Part shown: piece by piece, positions 17,280-25,636 of the stretch | Layout: each line of letters opens with the position of its first letter | How positions within the stretch are numbered: position 1 is the stretch's first letter | DNA from: UBA1081 sp045636025 | Lineage (GTDB): Bacteria > Bacillota > Clostridia > Oscillospirales > Acutalibacteraceae | Reading direction: 5' to 3' | Assembly (NCBI GenBank): GCA_045636025.1 | Contig: JAZTWP010000091.1 | Coordinates: 1-64,000, forward strand | Length of the DNA stretch: 64,000 nt | Program-made: the position numbers and the translations under genes | Notes under the pieces: generated by a model | Told to the model about the DNA's origin: nothing | What the model saw: the letters and a program-made list of their open reading frames with translations, nothing else | Database searches by the model: none

Positions 17280-19210
17280 GTAAAAAAGCGGTAAAAACGG
17301 TTACTGATGAAGAAGTTTTATATCTTGAGCAGAAATACTCCTCTTATAACGACAAAAGTGACGATAAGAAGAATGTGAGGAATGCAAAAGGCACAGCGCT
17401 GAGATTTTTCAGTCTTCTCAAACCCTATAAATTCAGCGTTGCAATTGTGTGCCTTGCATCAATTTTAAGTACACTTGCAAATGTTATTTCACCTGATTAC
17501 CTTGGTGATATCATTAACAGCGTTCAGGCTGCAATAGAAAACTATGCAAACAATGGTGTTGCAATTGAATTCGGCTCTTTCACAGATACATCTTCAATTG
17601 CATATCAGATACTGTCTCTCGGTCTTGTGTATTTAGCTCTCGGCTTTATGACATTTATTCAGCAGTTTGTCGGTGCAGGTGTTACACAGAAACTTGTTTT
17701 CAGTCTGAGACAGCAGGTAAACAAAAAGCTTTCAAATCTTCCTCTCAGGTATTTTGACAAGAACACAAAAGGTGAAATCATCAGTAAAGTCGTAAATGAC
17801 ATTGAAAATGTTTCACAGAACCTTCAGAACAGTTTTCTTACAATTCTGACCGGTTTAATTCAGGTTGTGGGTGCTCTTGTGATGATGATAAGAACAGGAA
17901 ATCTCCTTATGACTCTTGCGGCGGTTTTCCTTGTTCCTTTCAGCGGTACAATTGCATTCAGACTTGCAAAAATCTCTAAAAAATGGTTCTCAAAATACTG
18001 GAGCTCAATGGGTGCAATGAACGGTCACGTTGAAGAAATGTATTCAGGTCATTCACTTGTAAAACTCTTCAACCACGAAAAACAGTCAATTGATGAGTTC
18101 AAAGCTATCAATAACAATCTCAGAAAAAACAGCTTTTCTGCGAATATGGTTGCAGGTATACTCAATCCTATTCTGACTCTTTTCAAGAACATCAACTATG
18201 TATCAGTCTGCATTATCGGTGGCTGTTTCTATATGGGCAGATGGTTCAATACAGGTGTTCTTATTGCAAACACAATGAAAATCGGTGATATTGAAAAATT
18301 CCTTTCATTCTCATCACTTTTCTCACAGCCCATCACAAGCATTTCACAGATGATAAACGGTATTCAGTCTGCACTTGCGTCTGCAGAAAGAGTTTTTGAA
18401 CTTCTTGATGAAGAAGAGCAGACAGCAGATAACACAGAAAATGAACCTGAATGTCTTTCTAAGGGTAATGTTGAATTCAGAGATGTATCATTCAGATACA
18501 AAGAAGACACACCTCTTATTGAAAACTTCACTCTTTCAGCTTCACCGGGGCACATTGTTGCAATTGTAGGTCCCACAGGAGCAGGTAAAACAACAATCGT
18601 CAACCTTCTTATGCGTTTCTATGATATTCAGTCAGGTCAGATTCTTCTTGACGGTACAGATATTATGACAATGTCAAGAAATGCACTCAGAGATAATTTC
18701 GGTATGGTTCTTCAGGATACATGGCTTTTCAAAGGCACTATCAAAGAAAACATCAAATACGGTGTTGACGATGCAACAGACGAAGAAATAATCACTGCTG
18801 CAAAATCCGCAAATATTCACGATTATATAATGTCTCAGCCCAAGGGTTATGATACGGAGCTTACCGAAGACGGTGCAAACATTTCTCAGGGACAAAGACA
18901 GCTTATTACAATTGCAAGAGCGTTGCTCAAAGACCCGAAAGTTCTTATTCTTGATGAAGCCACATCTTCAGTTGACACAAAGACAGAGCTGCTCATTCAG
19001 GAGGCTATGGCAGAGCTTATGAAGGGCAGAACAAGTTTCGTTATTGCCCACAGACTTTCAACAATCAGAAATGCAGATAACATCATTGTTATGCGCAGAG
19101 GTAATATTGTAGAGCAGGGTACTCACGATTCACTCCTTGAGCAGGACGGATTTTATGCAAAACTCTATAACAGCCAGTTTATAGGCGGAATTCCGGAGGA
19201 TATTGAATAA
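17276..19210 (+). CDS. ABC exporter half-transporter, catalytic subunit (pair 2)
   Basis: 644 aa; cytoplasmic N-terminus of about 45 residues, six-helix membrane domain, ATPase domain with GPTGAGKTT, ISQGQRQLI (non-canonical signature), VLILDEATSSVD and FVIAHRLSTI. The catalytic Glu and His are present, so it supplies the active Walker site of the heterodimer with the preceding gene. Its first codon overlaps the partner's stop (ATGA), and its stop overlaps the next gene (TAATG), so three genes are translationally linked. The family covers multidrug, lipid and peptide exporters; nothing here decides which. Confidence 0.92.
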   Translation: MSKKAVKTVTDEEVLYLEQKYSSYNDKSDDKKNVRNAKGTALRFFSLLKPYKFSVAIVCLASILSTLANVISPDYLGDIINSVQAAIENYANNGVAIEFGSFTDTSSIAYQILSLGLVYLALGFMTFIQQFVGAGVTQKLVFSLRQQVNKKLSNLPLRYFDKNTKGEIISKVVNDIENVSQNLQNSFLTILTGLIQVVGALVMMIRTGNLLMTLAAVFLVPFSGTIAFRLAKISKKWFSKYWSSMGAMNGHVEEMYSGHSLVKLFNHEKQSIDEFKAINNNLRKNSFSANMVAGILNPILTLFKNINYVSVCIIGGCFYMGRWFNTGVLIANTMKIGDIEKFLSFSSLFSQPITSISQMINGIQSALASAERVFELLDEEEQTADNTENEPECLSKGNVEFRDVSFRYKEDTPLIENFTLSASPGHIVAIVGPTGAGKTTIVNLLMRFYDIQSGQILLDGTDIMTMSRNALRDNFGMVLQDTWLFKGTIKENIKYGVDDATDEEIITAAKSANIHDYIMSQPKGYDTELTEDGANISQGQRQLITIARALLKDPKVLILDEATSSVDTKTELLIQEAMAELMKGRTSFVIAHRLSTIRNADNIIVMRRGNIVEQGTHDSLLEQDGFYAKLYNSQFIGGIPEDIE

Positions 19211-19686
19211 TGGCTATTGAAAGAGTAAGAGAATATTTTTCTCAGCAGGGTATAGCAGACAGAATTCTTGAATTTGATGTTTCAAGCGCAACTGTTGACC
19301 TTGCAGCGCAGGCTCTCGGTTGTGAGGGTAAAAGAATTGCAAAAACACTTTCATTCCACGTGGACGGTAAAGTTGTTCTTATTGTTGCCGCAGGTGACGC
19401 TAAAATCGACAATCCCAAATATAAGACACAGTTTCATACAAAGGCTAAAATGCTTGCATTTGACGAGGCAGAGATCCTCATAGGCCATGCAGTAGGCGGT
19501 GTTTGTCCCTTTGCTGTGAATGACGGTGCAGAAGTTTATCTTGATGAATCGCTCAGACGTTTTGAAACTGTTTTTCCCGCTTGCGGAAGTTCAAACAGCG
19601 CAATTGAGCTTACAATTGATGAACTTCAGAAGTACTCAACCAATTTCATTGAATGGGTTGATGTTTGCAAATTGCCTGAAGAATAA
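19210..19686 (+). CDS. YbaK/EbsC-family aminoacyl-tRNA deacylase
   Basis: 158 aa. Single-domain YbaK/ProX-type protein: CEGKRIAKTLSFHVDGKVVLIVAAGD, the KAKMLAFDEAEILIGHAVGGVCPFAV segment and a C-terminal strand-helix (ACGSSNSAIELTIDEL). The lysine of RIAKTLSF matches the catalytic Lys of the family. Such proteins hydrolyse mischarged Cys- or Ala-tRNA-Pro in trans. Its start overlaps the stop of the ABC gene, so it is co-expressed with exporter pair 2, though a functional link is unlikely to be direct. Confidence 0.85.
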   Translation: MAIERVREYFSQQGIADRILEFDVSSATVDLAAQALGCEGKRIAKTLSFHVDGKVVLIVAAGDAKIDNPKYKTQFHTKAKMLAFDEAEILIGHAVGGVCPFAVNDGAEVYLDESLRRFETVFPACGSSNSAIELTIDELQKYSTNFIEWVDVCKLPEE

Positions 19687-19702
19687 TTGATATCTGAATA
19701 AT

Positions 19703-19738
19703 AAAAAATCCGTAATACCTGAGTATTACGGATTTTTT
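19703..19738. terminator. Bidirectional terminator
   Basis: ATCCGTAATAC pairs with GTATTACGGAT around a CTGA loop (19719-19722), flanked by A and T runs on the two sides. It serves the YbaK gene and the convergent fucosidase. Confidence 0.88.
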
Positions 19739-19739
19739 A

Positions 19740-21161
19740 TCATTTATAAAGTCTGATACTTTTGATTATGGGATTTGAACGTGACTGGGTGATAACAATA
19801 TCAACTTCGTCTGCGTCAATACCTGAGGGAAATCTGAGTATTTTTCCCGAACCGATTGTTGTGAAATCCTGAACGTGCTTACCGTCTGCAAAAAGTGAAC
19901 ATTTTTCCACTCTCTGTGAATATTTTACATCTTCTTCAATTACAAGAGTTCTGAATTTTCCGTTGGGTCTGAGTCTTATTGCAGCTTCATTTTCCTGCAT
20001 CATAAAAGAGTCTGCACCGGGAATACATTCTTCACCGTCGGGCGAAACAAGAGAAAGCTCAAAGGGCATATTCTCTTTGAATATATCTTCAATAATCTTT
20101 GTGAACTCCTTGAGAACCTTGATTTCACGGGGATTGATAAGACCGTCTCTGTCTGCAGGAACATTCAGAAGGAGAGATGCGTTACCGCCTACTGTTCTGA
20201 AATAGATATCAGCAAGTTCTTTGGGTGTTCTGCAGGGTTCGTCTTCACGCTCTGCATAGAATTCATCTTTCTGCCAGAACCAGCTGTGATTGATAGGTAC
20301 ATCAGCTTCTGCGGGACACCAGCAGAGATTAGCCATACCGCAGAGTTTTTCACGGCTGCCGAGGTCTTCATCTTTTCTGTCAAAGAAGTCAATGCCGAAA
20401 CCTTCTGTTTTCTGTGAATTGTTTGCAATGTCCTCAAGTGTGTCTTCTGTCCAGGGAATAACATTCCATTCTGCTTTTCTTGTTCTTCCGCCTTCGTTGC
20501 CTATCCATCTTACATCGGGAGCACAGTTTGCGTGAAGAGCCTTGGGCTGAAGCTCTGAAATTACAGAATAATATCTTTTCCAGTCATAAACCTGCTTTTT
20601 ACCGTTAGGACCTTCACCGCAGGCACCGTCAAACCAGAAACAGAAAATCTCACCATAGTTTGTGCAAAGCTCTGTGAGCTGATTTACAAAATAATCATTA
20701 TATTCTTCTGAGCCGTAAGTTTTTTCGTGTCTGTCCCAGGGTGAGAGATAAATGCCGAGCTTGAGGCCGTACTTTTTACAGCTTTTTGAAAGTTCTTTTA
20801 CAATGTCCTTTCCGTAGGGGCTGTACATAACGCTGTGGTCTGTGTATTTTGAATCAAAAAGGCAGAAGCCGTCGTGATGTTTTGCAGTGAAAATAATACC
20901 TTTGGAGCCTGTATTTTTAAGTATTCTGCACCACTGGTCAGTATCAAGCTGTTTAGGATTGAAAATCTTAGGGTCTTCTGTGCCGTCGCCCCATTCTCTC
21001 CCTGTGAAAGTGTTCATTCCGAAATGAATGAAGTTGTAATACTTCATTTCGTGGAATCTGAGCTGATTTTCTGAAGGACGCACAGAGATATATCTTTTTA
21101 CATCATCGTTGTTAAGGGGTACACCGTTATTATCGGTACACCAGGAATGTCTGAATTTCAT
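19740..21161 (-). CDS. Glycoside hydrolase family 29 alpha-L-fucosidase-like
   Basis: 473 aa, no signal peptide. It matches GH29 fucosidases: FHEMKYYNFIHFGMNTFTGREWGDG near the N-terminus, the GIIFTAKHHDGFCLFDSKYTDHS block, the KYGLKLGIYLSPWDRH strand and the catalytic strand CFWFDGACGEG, whose Asp178 is the expected nucleophile. It would release fucose from host glycans or oligosaccharides in the cytoplasm. The start at 21161 is chosen because GAGG precedes it by 5-6 bases; the frame stays open another 54 codons upstream, but that stretch contains the promoter and terminator. It has its own promoter. Confidence 0.9.
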   Translation of the reverse strand: MKFRHSWCTDNNGVPLNNDDVKRYISVRPSENQLRFHEMKYYNFIHFGMNTFTGREWGDGTEDPKIFNPKQLDTDQWCRILKNTGSKGIIFTAKHHDGFCLFDSKYTDHSVMYSPYGKDIVKELSKSCKKYGLKLGIYLSPWDRHEKTYGSEEYNDYFVNQLTELCTNYGEIFCFWFDGACGEGPNGKKQVYDWKRYYSVISELQPKALHANCAPDVRWIGNEGGRTRKAEWNVIPWTEDTLEDIANNSQKTEGFGIDFFDRKDEDLGSREKLCGMANLCWCPAEADVPINHSWFWQKDEFYAEREDEPCRTPKELADIYFRTVGGNASLLLNVPADRDGLINPREIKVLKEFTKIIEDIFKENMPFELSLVSPDGEECIPGADSFMMQENEAAIRLRPNGKFRTLVIEEDVKYSQRVEKCSLFADGKHVQDFTTIGSGKILRFPSGIDADEVDIVITQSRSNPIIKSIRLYK

Positions 21162-21188
21162 ATTATACCTCAAAAAGAATTTTTTTAT

Positions 21189-21217
21189 ATTATACATTGA
21201 ATATCCGATATTTTCAA
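21189..21217 (-). promoter_or_regulatory. Sigma-A promoter of the fucosidase gene
   Basis: Minus strand: TTGAAA (21217-21212), 17-bp spacer, TATAAT (21194-21189). Confidence 0.65.
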
Positions 21218-21220
21218 TAT

Positions 21221-21252
21221 AAAAAAAAGGAGTTATCCCAAAAGATAACTCC
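21221..21252 (-). terminator. Terminator of the cobalamin-uptake operon
   Basis: GGAGTTATC (21229-21237) pairs with GATAACTCC (21244-21252); read on the minus strand the stem is followed by eight Ts. Confidence 0.85.
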
Positions 21253-21259
21253 CGAAAAA

Positions 21260-21772
21260 TTATTTTGCGTATTTTTCTGCTTTGCTGAGTATTGTTATTA
21301 TCGGAGAAATTAGTAATCCGCATATAAAATTACTGATTCCGTGGGTTATGTCAAAGGGTAGTCCCGTTGCAATCCATGTTAGTGTTGCTTTTAAGTCAAG
21401 GCCGAATATAAGTGCCTGCGCAGGTGCATAAAACACTCCGTAAAGGAATCCGTGCAATGCGCACACAACAGAATATACAATCGGTTTTGCTTTATCAGGT
21501 AATTTCTTCGGAATAAGCATTGTCATGCCCCAGAGAATTGTCCATATGTAGAGATAGGGAAGCCACCAAGTGCCGAATCCGTTAAGAAGCCCCGTCAGCA
21601 TAACAAATATATAAAGCGGATAAAGCGCTTTACCTCTGTAAACAACCGTCATTGCAACAATGAATGTGCCGATAAGATGAATATTCGGAAGTACTTCCAT
21701 TATTAATTTTGAAGCATACATCAATGCTCCGAGCATTCCGAAAATTGCAATATCTTTAACTTTAAGTTTCAT
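21260..21772 (-). CDS. ECF transporter S component, probably for cobalamin
   Basis: 170 aa, 5-6 hydrophobic helices. The N-terminal helix with small residues (IAIFGMLGALMYASKLI) is typical of ECF S components, which bind a vitamin and dock on a shared EcfAAT energising module (not in this window). The assignment to cobalamin rests on context: the gene overlaps the preceding DUF4430 lipoprotein by one base, and both lie behind a cobalamin riboswitch. CbrT-type S components are known for B12. No conserved substrate residues are decisive by eye. Confidence 0.75.
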   Translation of the reverse strand: MKLKVKDIAIFGMLGALMYASKLIMEVLPNIHLIGTFIVAMTVVYRGKALYPLYIFVMLTGLLNGFGTWWLPYLYIWTILWGMTMLIPKKLPDKAKPIVYSVVCALHGFLYGVFYAPAQALIFGLDLKATLTWIATGLPFDITHGISNFICGLLISPIITILSKAEKYAK

Positions 21773-22272
21773 TACTCAGCTCTGAATTCGTATGAAGTGC
21801 CGTCTGTGATATCTGTCATATCAACACCTGTCATACCGTATTCACCGTTGACATAAAAAGCCCAGTATTTGCCGTCAGTATCATAATCAAGTGTTTCACC
21901 GTCAACAGTTTTTACATAAAGACCGTACTGTCCGTCTTCACCTGCTATAATCTCGGCATCCATAAGAGCTTCACCCACAGTGGTCTTGTCTGTGAGGACA
22001 TTATAGGCTTTTGTTGTGCCGTCTGCGTGAGTTACAGTGAATGCAAACTGAGTTTTTCCTGTACCTACGGTGATAGCACCATCGGTTTTTTCATCAGTTT
22101 CGCTTTCTGCTTCGTTGTCTGCAGATGCAGTTTCCTGTGATGAAATCTCAGAGGGATTTTCATCCGGTGTTTCTTTGTTGCCGTTGCAACCTGTTGTAAG
22201 AAGTGCCATAACCGCAATAAGCACAATACAAAGGAAGAACGACAAACTTTTTTTAAGGTTTGTCATTTTCAT
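21772..22272 (-). CDS. DUF4430-domain lipoprotein, candidate cobalamin-binding surface protein
   Basis: 166 aa. Signal peptide with lipobox (LLTTGC, Cys29), an acidic Ser/Glu-rich linker (about 30-65), then a DUF4430-type fold (TTVGEALMDAEI ... YWAFYVNGEYGMTGVDMTDITDGTSYEF). DUF4430 resembles the C-terminal domain of eukaryotic cobalamin carriers (transcobalamin/intrinsic factor), and such lipoproteins sit next to corrinoid transporters in many Firmicutes. Here the riboswitch upstream and the ECF S component downstream (1-base overlap) agree. Likely role: capturing B12 at the cell surface and delivering it to the S component. Ribosome site AAAGGAG is 10 bases upstream. Confidence 0.8.
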   Translation of the reverse strand: MKMTNLKKSLSFFLCIVLIAVMALLTTGCNGNKETPDENPSEISSQETASADNEAESETDEKTDGAITVGTGKTQFAFTVTHADGTTKAYNVLTDKTTVGEALMDAEIIAGEDGQYGLYVKTVDGETLDYDTDGKYWAFYVNGEYGMTGVDMTDITDGTSYEFRAE

Positions 22273-22348
22273 TGTGTTTTTTCTCCTTTGAAAAAATATT
22301 GTTATTTGTCTTCCGTAACCGGTACCCGCAGTTCTTCAGGAAGCAATT

Positions 22349-22510
22349 GATTAAAAAGTATTTCGACTCAGCACTCTTTTTCCGCCTTCTCAGATTTCTC
22401 CAATGACTTGTCTCCCTTTTTTTGCGGTGAAAAAGGGATAGAAAAAAGATTTTTTATGTGCCTCACGGCGACGGGCTCGTACAGGAGTTGCACCTGTTTC
22501 CTTTTTAATC
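22349..22510 (-). ncRNA. Cobalamin riboswitch aptamer
   Basis: On the minus strand a 10-bp closing stem (GATTAAAAAG at 22510-22501 with CTTTTTAATC at 22358-22349) encloses 142 bases with the class hallmarks in order: GGTGCAACTCCTG, ACGAGCCCGTCGCCGTGA, CAAGTCATTGG, GAGAAGGCGG and the B12-box-like GAGTCGAAATAC. Downstream (22348-22273) a CTTCC/GGAAG hairpin lies before the AAAGGAG ribosome site without an immediate T run, so control may be translational. It would repress the DUF4430-ECF operon when B12 is plentiful. The rest of the 22273-22706 gene-free stretch holds two promoters and AT-rich sequence. Confidence 0.9.
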
Positions 22511-22516
22511 GCATAA

Positions 22517-22545
22517 ATCTTATCATATTCAGGTGTAAATTTCAA
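22517..22545 (-). promoter_or_regulatory. Promoter of the riboswitch operon
   Basis: Minus strand: TTGAAA (22545-22540), 17-bp spacer, TAAGAT (22522-22517), placing the RNA start just before the aptamer's first stem. Confidence 0.65.
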
Positions 22546-22616
22546 TATTATTTACAGTAAATTTAATAAACTTATAGCCGTATATTGATGAAATTGATAA
22601 AAAAATAAGAATTATA

Positions 22617-22645
22617 TTGAAAAATAATAAAATATAGTTTATACT
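22617..22645 (+). promoter_or_regulatory. Promoter of the acyl-CoA ligase operon
   Basis: TTGAAA (22617-22622), 17-bp spacer, TATACT (22640-22645). Confidence 0.6.
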
Positions 22646-22706
22646 TATAGAGATTATAATGAATTATTCTGTGCTTCTGAAGCTGGTTTAATAAAGGAGG
22701 AAAAAA

Positions 22707-24404
22707 ATGAAATTACCCCCGATTGATATGACAAGTGTCAGACATCCTTATCCCGAAACAACAATGTTCGGTGCTATAAAAGAAGCTGCTGATAAATTCC
22801 CGAAAGCTCCTGCTCTTGAGTTTATGGGAAGCTATACCACTTATACATCTCTTATAAGAAAAATTGAACAGGCAGCAATGGCTTTTTACTCAGCAGGTAT
22901 CAGAAAGAATGATGTTGTTACAATTTGTACCCCCAATATTCCTCAGGCTATTGTGGCAATTTATGCACTTAACAGAATCGGTGCAATCGCAAGTGTTGTG
23001 CATCCTCTTTCTTCTCAGAAGAATATAACATATTACCTTGATTACACAGACAGTAAAATGATTCTTACTCTTGATAACTTCTATGAGAAGGTTTATGCTG
23101 CTGTCAAGGAATCAAAGCGTGATATAAGAATTCTTGTTGCAAGAATTCAGGAGGAGCTCAATCCCATTCTCGCAGCAGGTTATATTCTCAAATCCGGCAA
23201 GAAGTATCTCAGATTCCCCGAAAAGGGAAAAGGCACAGTATGGGGTGATTTTGTTAAATTCACAAGAAGAGTTGAACTTCCTCCCGTTGAGTTTGATAAA
23301 GAGAAAACTGCGGTAATTCTTTACAGCGGTGGTACAAGCGGTACACCCAAGGGAATCTGCCTTTCTGATTACGGATTCAACGCTCTCGGTATGCAACTTG
23401 CAGAGGAATGCGGATGTAATCTTACATACGGATGTACATTCCTTTCAGTTATGCCCATATTCCACGGTTTCGGACTCGGTATCGGCATTCACACAATTCT
23501 TGAAAACGGAGCAATGTGTATTCTTATTCCTCAGTTCACAAAGGAAACCTATGCACAGACAGTGCTTAAAAAGAAACCTAATTTTATTGCTGGTGTTCCC
23601 ACTCTTTATGAAGCACTTCTCAATGTTGATGAATTCAAAGGTGCAGACCTTTCATTCCTTATCGGTGTTTTCAGCGGCGGTGACTCAATTTCTCTTGAAC
23701 TTAAAAAGAGATGTGATGAGTTCTTCAAAGAACATAATGCAAAGGTTCAGATACGTGAAGGTTACGGTCTTACAGAGAGTGTAAATGCTACTTGTCTGAC
23801 TCCCGTTGACAGATATAAAGAGGGAAGTATCGGTCTTCCTCTTCGTGATATGGAATTCAGAATTGTTGAACCCGGAACTTTCAACGAAGTTGCAACAGGT
23901 GAACTCGGTGAAATCATTATTTCCGGTCCTACAATTATGCTCGGATACCTCAAGAATGAAGAGGAAAATGAAAAGACTCTCCGTACAGATGAAAACGGTG
24001 CAAAATGGCTCTTCACAGGCGACCTCGGTTGTGTTGATGAAGAAGGCTTTGTATATTTCAAACAGCGAATCAAGAGAATGATTATTTCAAGCGGATATAA
24101 TGTATATCCTTCTCAGATAGAGAAAGTGCTTGATAAGCACCCCGATATCGATTATTCATGCGCTATCGGTGTTAAAGATGCTTACAAGATGCAGAAGGTT
24201 CGTGCATATATTGTTCTCAAAGACGGTGTTCCCGAAACACCTGAGCAGAAAATAAAAATTCTTGATTACTGTAAACAGTATCTTGATGTTATGGAAAGAC
24301 CCAGAGAAATAATTTTCAGAAAAGAACTTCCCAGAACACTTGTAGGCAAGGTTGCTTACCGTGTTCTTGAAGAGGAAGCTGCAGCAGAGGAGGCAGGCAA
24401 ATGA
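22707..24404 (+). CDS. Acyl-CoA synthetase / AMP-binding adenylate-forming enzyme
   Basis: 565 aa. Class I adenylate-forming fold: P-loop-like motif VILYSGGTSGTPKGICLS near residue 208, EGYGLTESVNATC near 352, the TGDLGCVDEEGFVYFKQRIKRMI hinge near 435 and the C-terminal GKVAYRVLEEE containing the catalytic Lys. It activates a carboxylic acid, probably a fatty acid, to its CoA thioester through an acyl-adenylate. The very strong ribosome site AAAGGAGG is 7 bases upstream. The stop overlaps the next gene, an acyltransferase (ATGA), suggesting that activated acyl groups are passed into glycerolipid or another lipid acylation. Confidence 0.88.
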   Translation: MKLPPIDMTSVRHPYPETTMFGAIKEAADKFPKAPALEFMGSYTTYTSLIRKIEQAAMAFYSAGIRKNDVVTICTPNIPQAIVAIYALNRIGAIASVVHPLSSQKNITYYLDYTDSKMILTLDNFYEKVYAAVKESKRDIRILVARIQEELNPILAAGYILKSGKKYLRFPEKGKGTVWGDFVKFTRRVELPPVEFDKEKTAVILYSGGTSGTPKGICLSDYGFNALGMQLAEECGCNLTYGCTFLSVMPIFHGFGLGIGIHTILENGAMCILIPQFTKETYAQTVLKKKPNFIAGVPTLYEALLNVDEFKGADLSFLIGVFSGGDSISLELKKRCDEFFKEHNAKVQIREGYGLTESVNATCLTPVDRYKEGSIGLPLRDMEFRIVEPGTFNEVATGELGEIIISGPTIMLGYLKNEEENEKTLRTDENGAKWLFTGDLGCVDEEGFVYFKQRIKRMIISSGYNVYPSQIEKVLDKHPDIDYSCAIGVKDAYKMQKVRAYIVLKDGVPETPEQKIKILDYCKQYLDVMERPREIIFRKELPRTLVGKVAYRVLEEEAAAEEAGK

Positions 24405-25609
24405 GCAGAAGCAGAAAAGAAATGAGAAAAGGCTATCACCGTAATCGTTTTATGGTTATGCTTGTTTTCAAAATTCTTAAACCTTTCGCATTCCCCGTAC
24501 TTCATGCGGAAATGAAACCATACAGACCCAAGAACAAGACATTCCTTGTTATCTCAAACCATACAGACGCACTTGACCCCGGATTCCTTATGCTTGAATT
24601 CAACAAGTATATCCGTTTTGTTGCAAGTGACCATGTAACAAGAGGCGGTCTTCTCGGTTTTGTTATCAAGTACCTCGGCGGTGTTATCGTCAAGAGAAGA
24701 AGTAATCCTCCCGAAGTGCTCTGGAATGATATTCTTGACACTCTTAAGGCAGATATCCCCGTAGGTCTCTTTGCAGAGGGAAGCACAAGCCTTAACGGTG
24801 AAACTGGCTTTATGTCAGCAAACACAGGTAAGCTTGTCAAGGATTCAGGCAAGGCTCTTATCACACACAGATTCATAGGCGGTTATCTCAGAAGTCCCCG
24901 TTGGGCAAACACTAATAAAATCGGTCCTGTTATCGGTGAAGTTGTGAACGAATATTCTGCAGAAGAGCTTGCAACAATGACAGTTGATGAAATCAACGAA
25001 ATCATCAGACGTGATACTTATGTAAACGCTTTTGAAGAGCAGAGAAAGAATCCCAGAATATATACAGGCGAAAATATGGCCGAGTATCTTGAAAGAATTC
25101 TTTATGTATGCCCCAAATGCCGTAAAATCGGTACTCTTCACAGTAAGGGCGATTTCTTCAAGTGTGATGATTGCGGATACAACGTTGAATACGGTACAGA
25201 TGCATTCTTCCACAGCAAAGATAACACAGTTATTTTTGATAACGTTCTTGATTGGGATAAATGGCAGCGTGAAGAATGGAAGAAGAAAGTTCTTTCAGCT
25301 GAAGACGGTGAACTGATTTTTGAAGATAAAGATCAGGTTATCCGCACAATCAAGGAAGATGCAAAAATTCCCGTTGCAGATCACGCAACACTTCAGCTTT
25401 ATAAAGATAAGTTTGTTATCATCAAAGATGACGGTGAAAAGGTTGAAATGCCTATGCCTTCAATCACAAGAGTATGGATTGCCGCAAAGGATTCACTTAT
25501 CGTTGTTAATGATGAACACTATTTTGATGTAAGCTGTCACGATGTGAAGAGAGCTGCAATCAAATATGTTGCTGCATGGATGTATCTCAGAGGTAAAGAT
25601 TTTGTCTGA
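24401..25609 (+). CDS. PlsC-like acyltransferase with internal zinc ribbon and C-terminal extension
   Basis: 402 aa. The N-terminal 220 residues are a lysophospholipid acyltransferase domain: HX4D motif in ISNHTDALDPG (His54, Asp59) and LFAEGSTSLNGETG corresponding to motif III. A zinc-ribbon-like element follows (YVCPKCRKIG ... FKCDDCGYN; Cys237, Cys240, Cys255, Cys258), then a beta-rich tail of about 140 residues that I do not recognise. PlsC proteins are normally 200-260 aa, so the second half is an unusual fusion. It overlaps the acyl-CoA ligase by 4 bases; the patatin gene follows. Role inferred: acylation of a glycerolipid-type acceptor at the membrane. Confidence 0.82.
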   Translation: MSRSRKEMRKGYHRNRFMVMLVFKILKPFAFPVLHAEMKPYRPKNKTFLVISNHTDALDPGFLMLEFNKYIRFVASDHVTRGGLLGFVIKYLGGVIVKRRSNPPEVLWNDILDTLKADIPVGLFAEGSTSLNGETGFMSANTGKLVKDSGKALITHRFIGGYLRSPRWANTNKIGPVIGEVVNEYSAEELATMTVDEINEIIRRDTYVNAFEEQRKNPRIYTGENMAEYLERILYVCPKCRKIGTLHSKGDFFKCDDCGYNVEYGTDAFFHSKDNTVIFDNVLDWDKWQREEWKKKVLSAEDGELIFEDKDQVIRTIKEDAKIPVADHATLQLYKDKFVIIKDDGEKVEMPMPSITRVWIAAKDSLIVVNDEHYFDVSCHDVKRAAIKYVAAWMYLRGKDFV

Positions 25610-25636
25610 TTTGTTTTCTGAAAGGGGAATAAAGCT

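Noticed and set aside
21162..21323. 54-codon upstream extension of the fucosidase
   Set aside because: Covers the promoter and the convergent terminator; ATG 21161 has a GAGG site.
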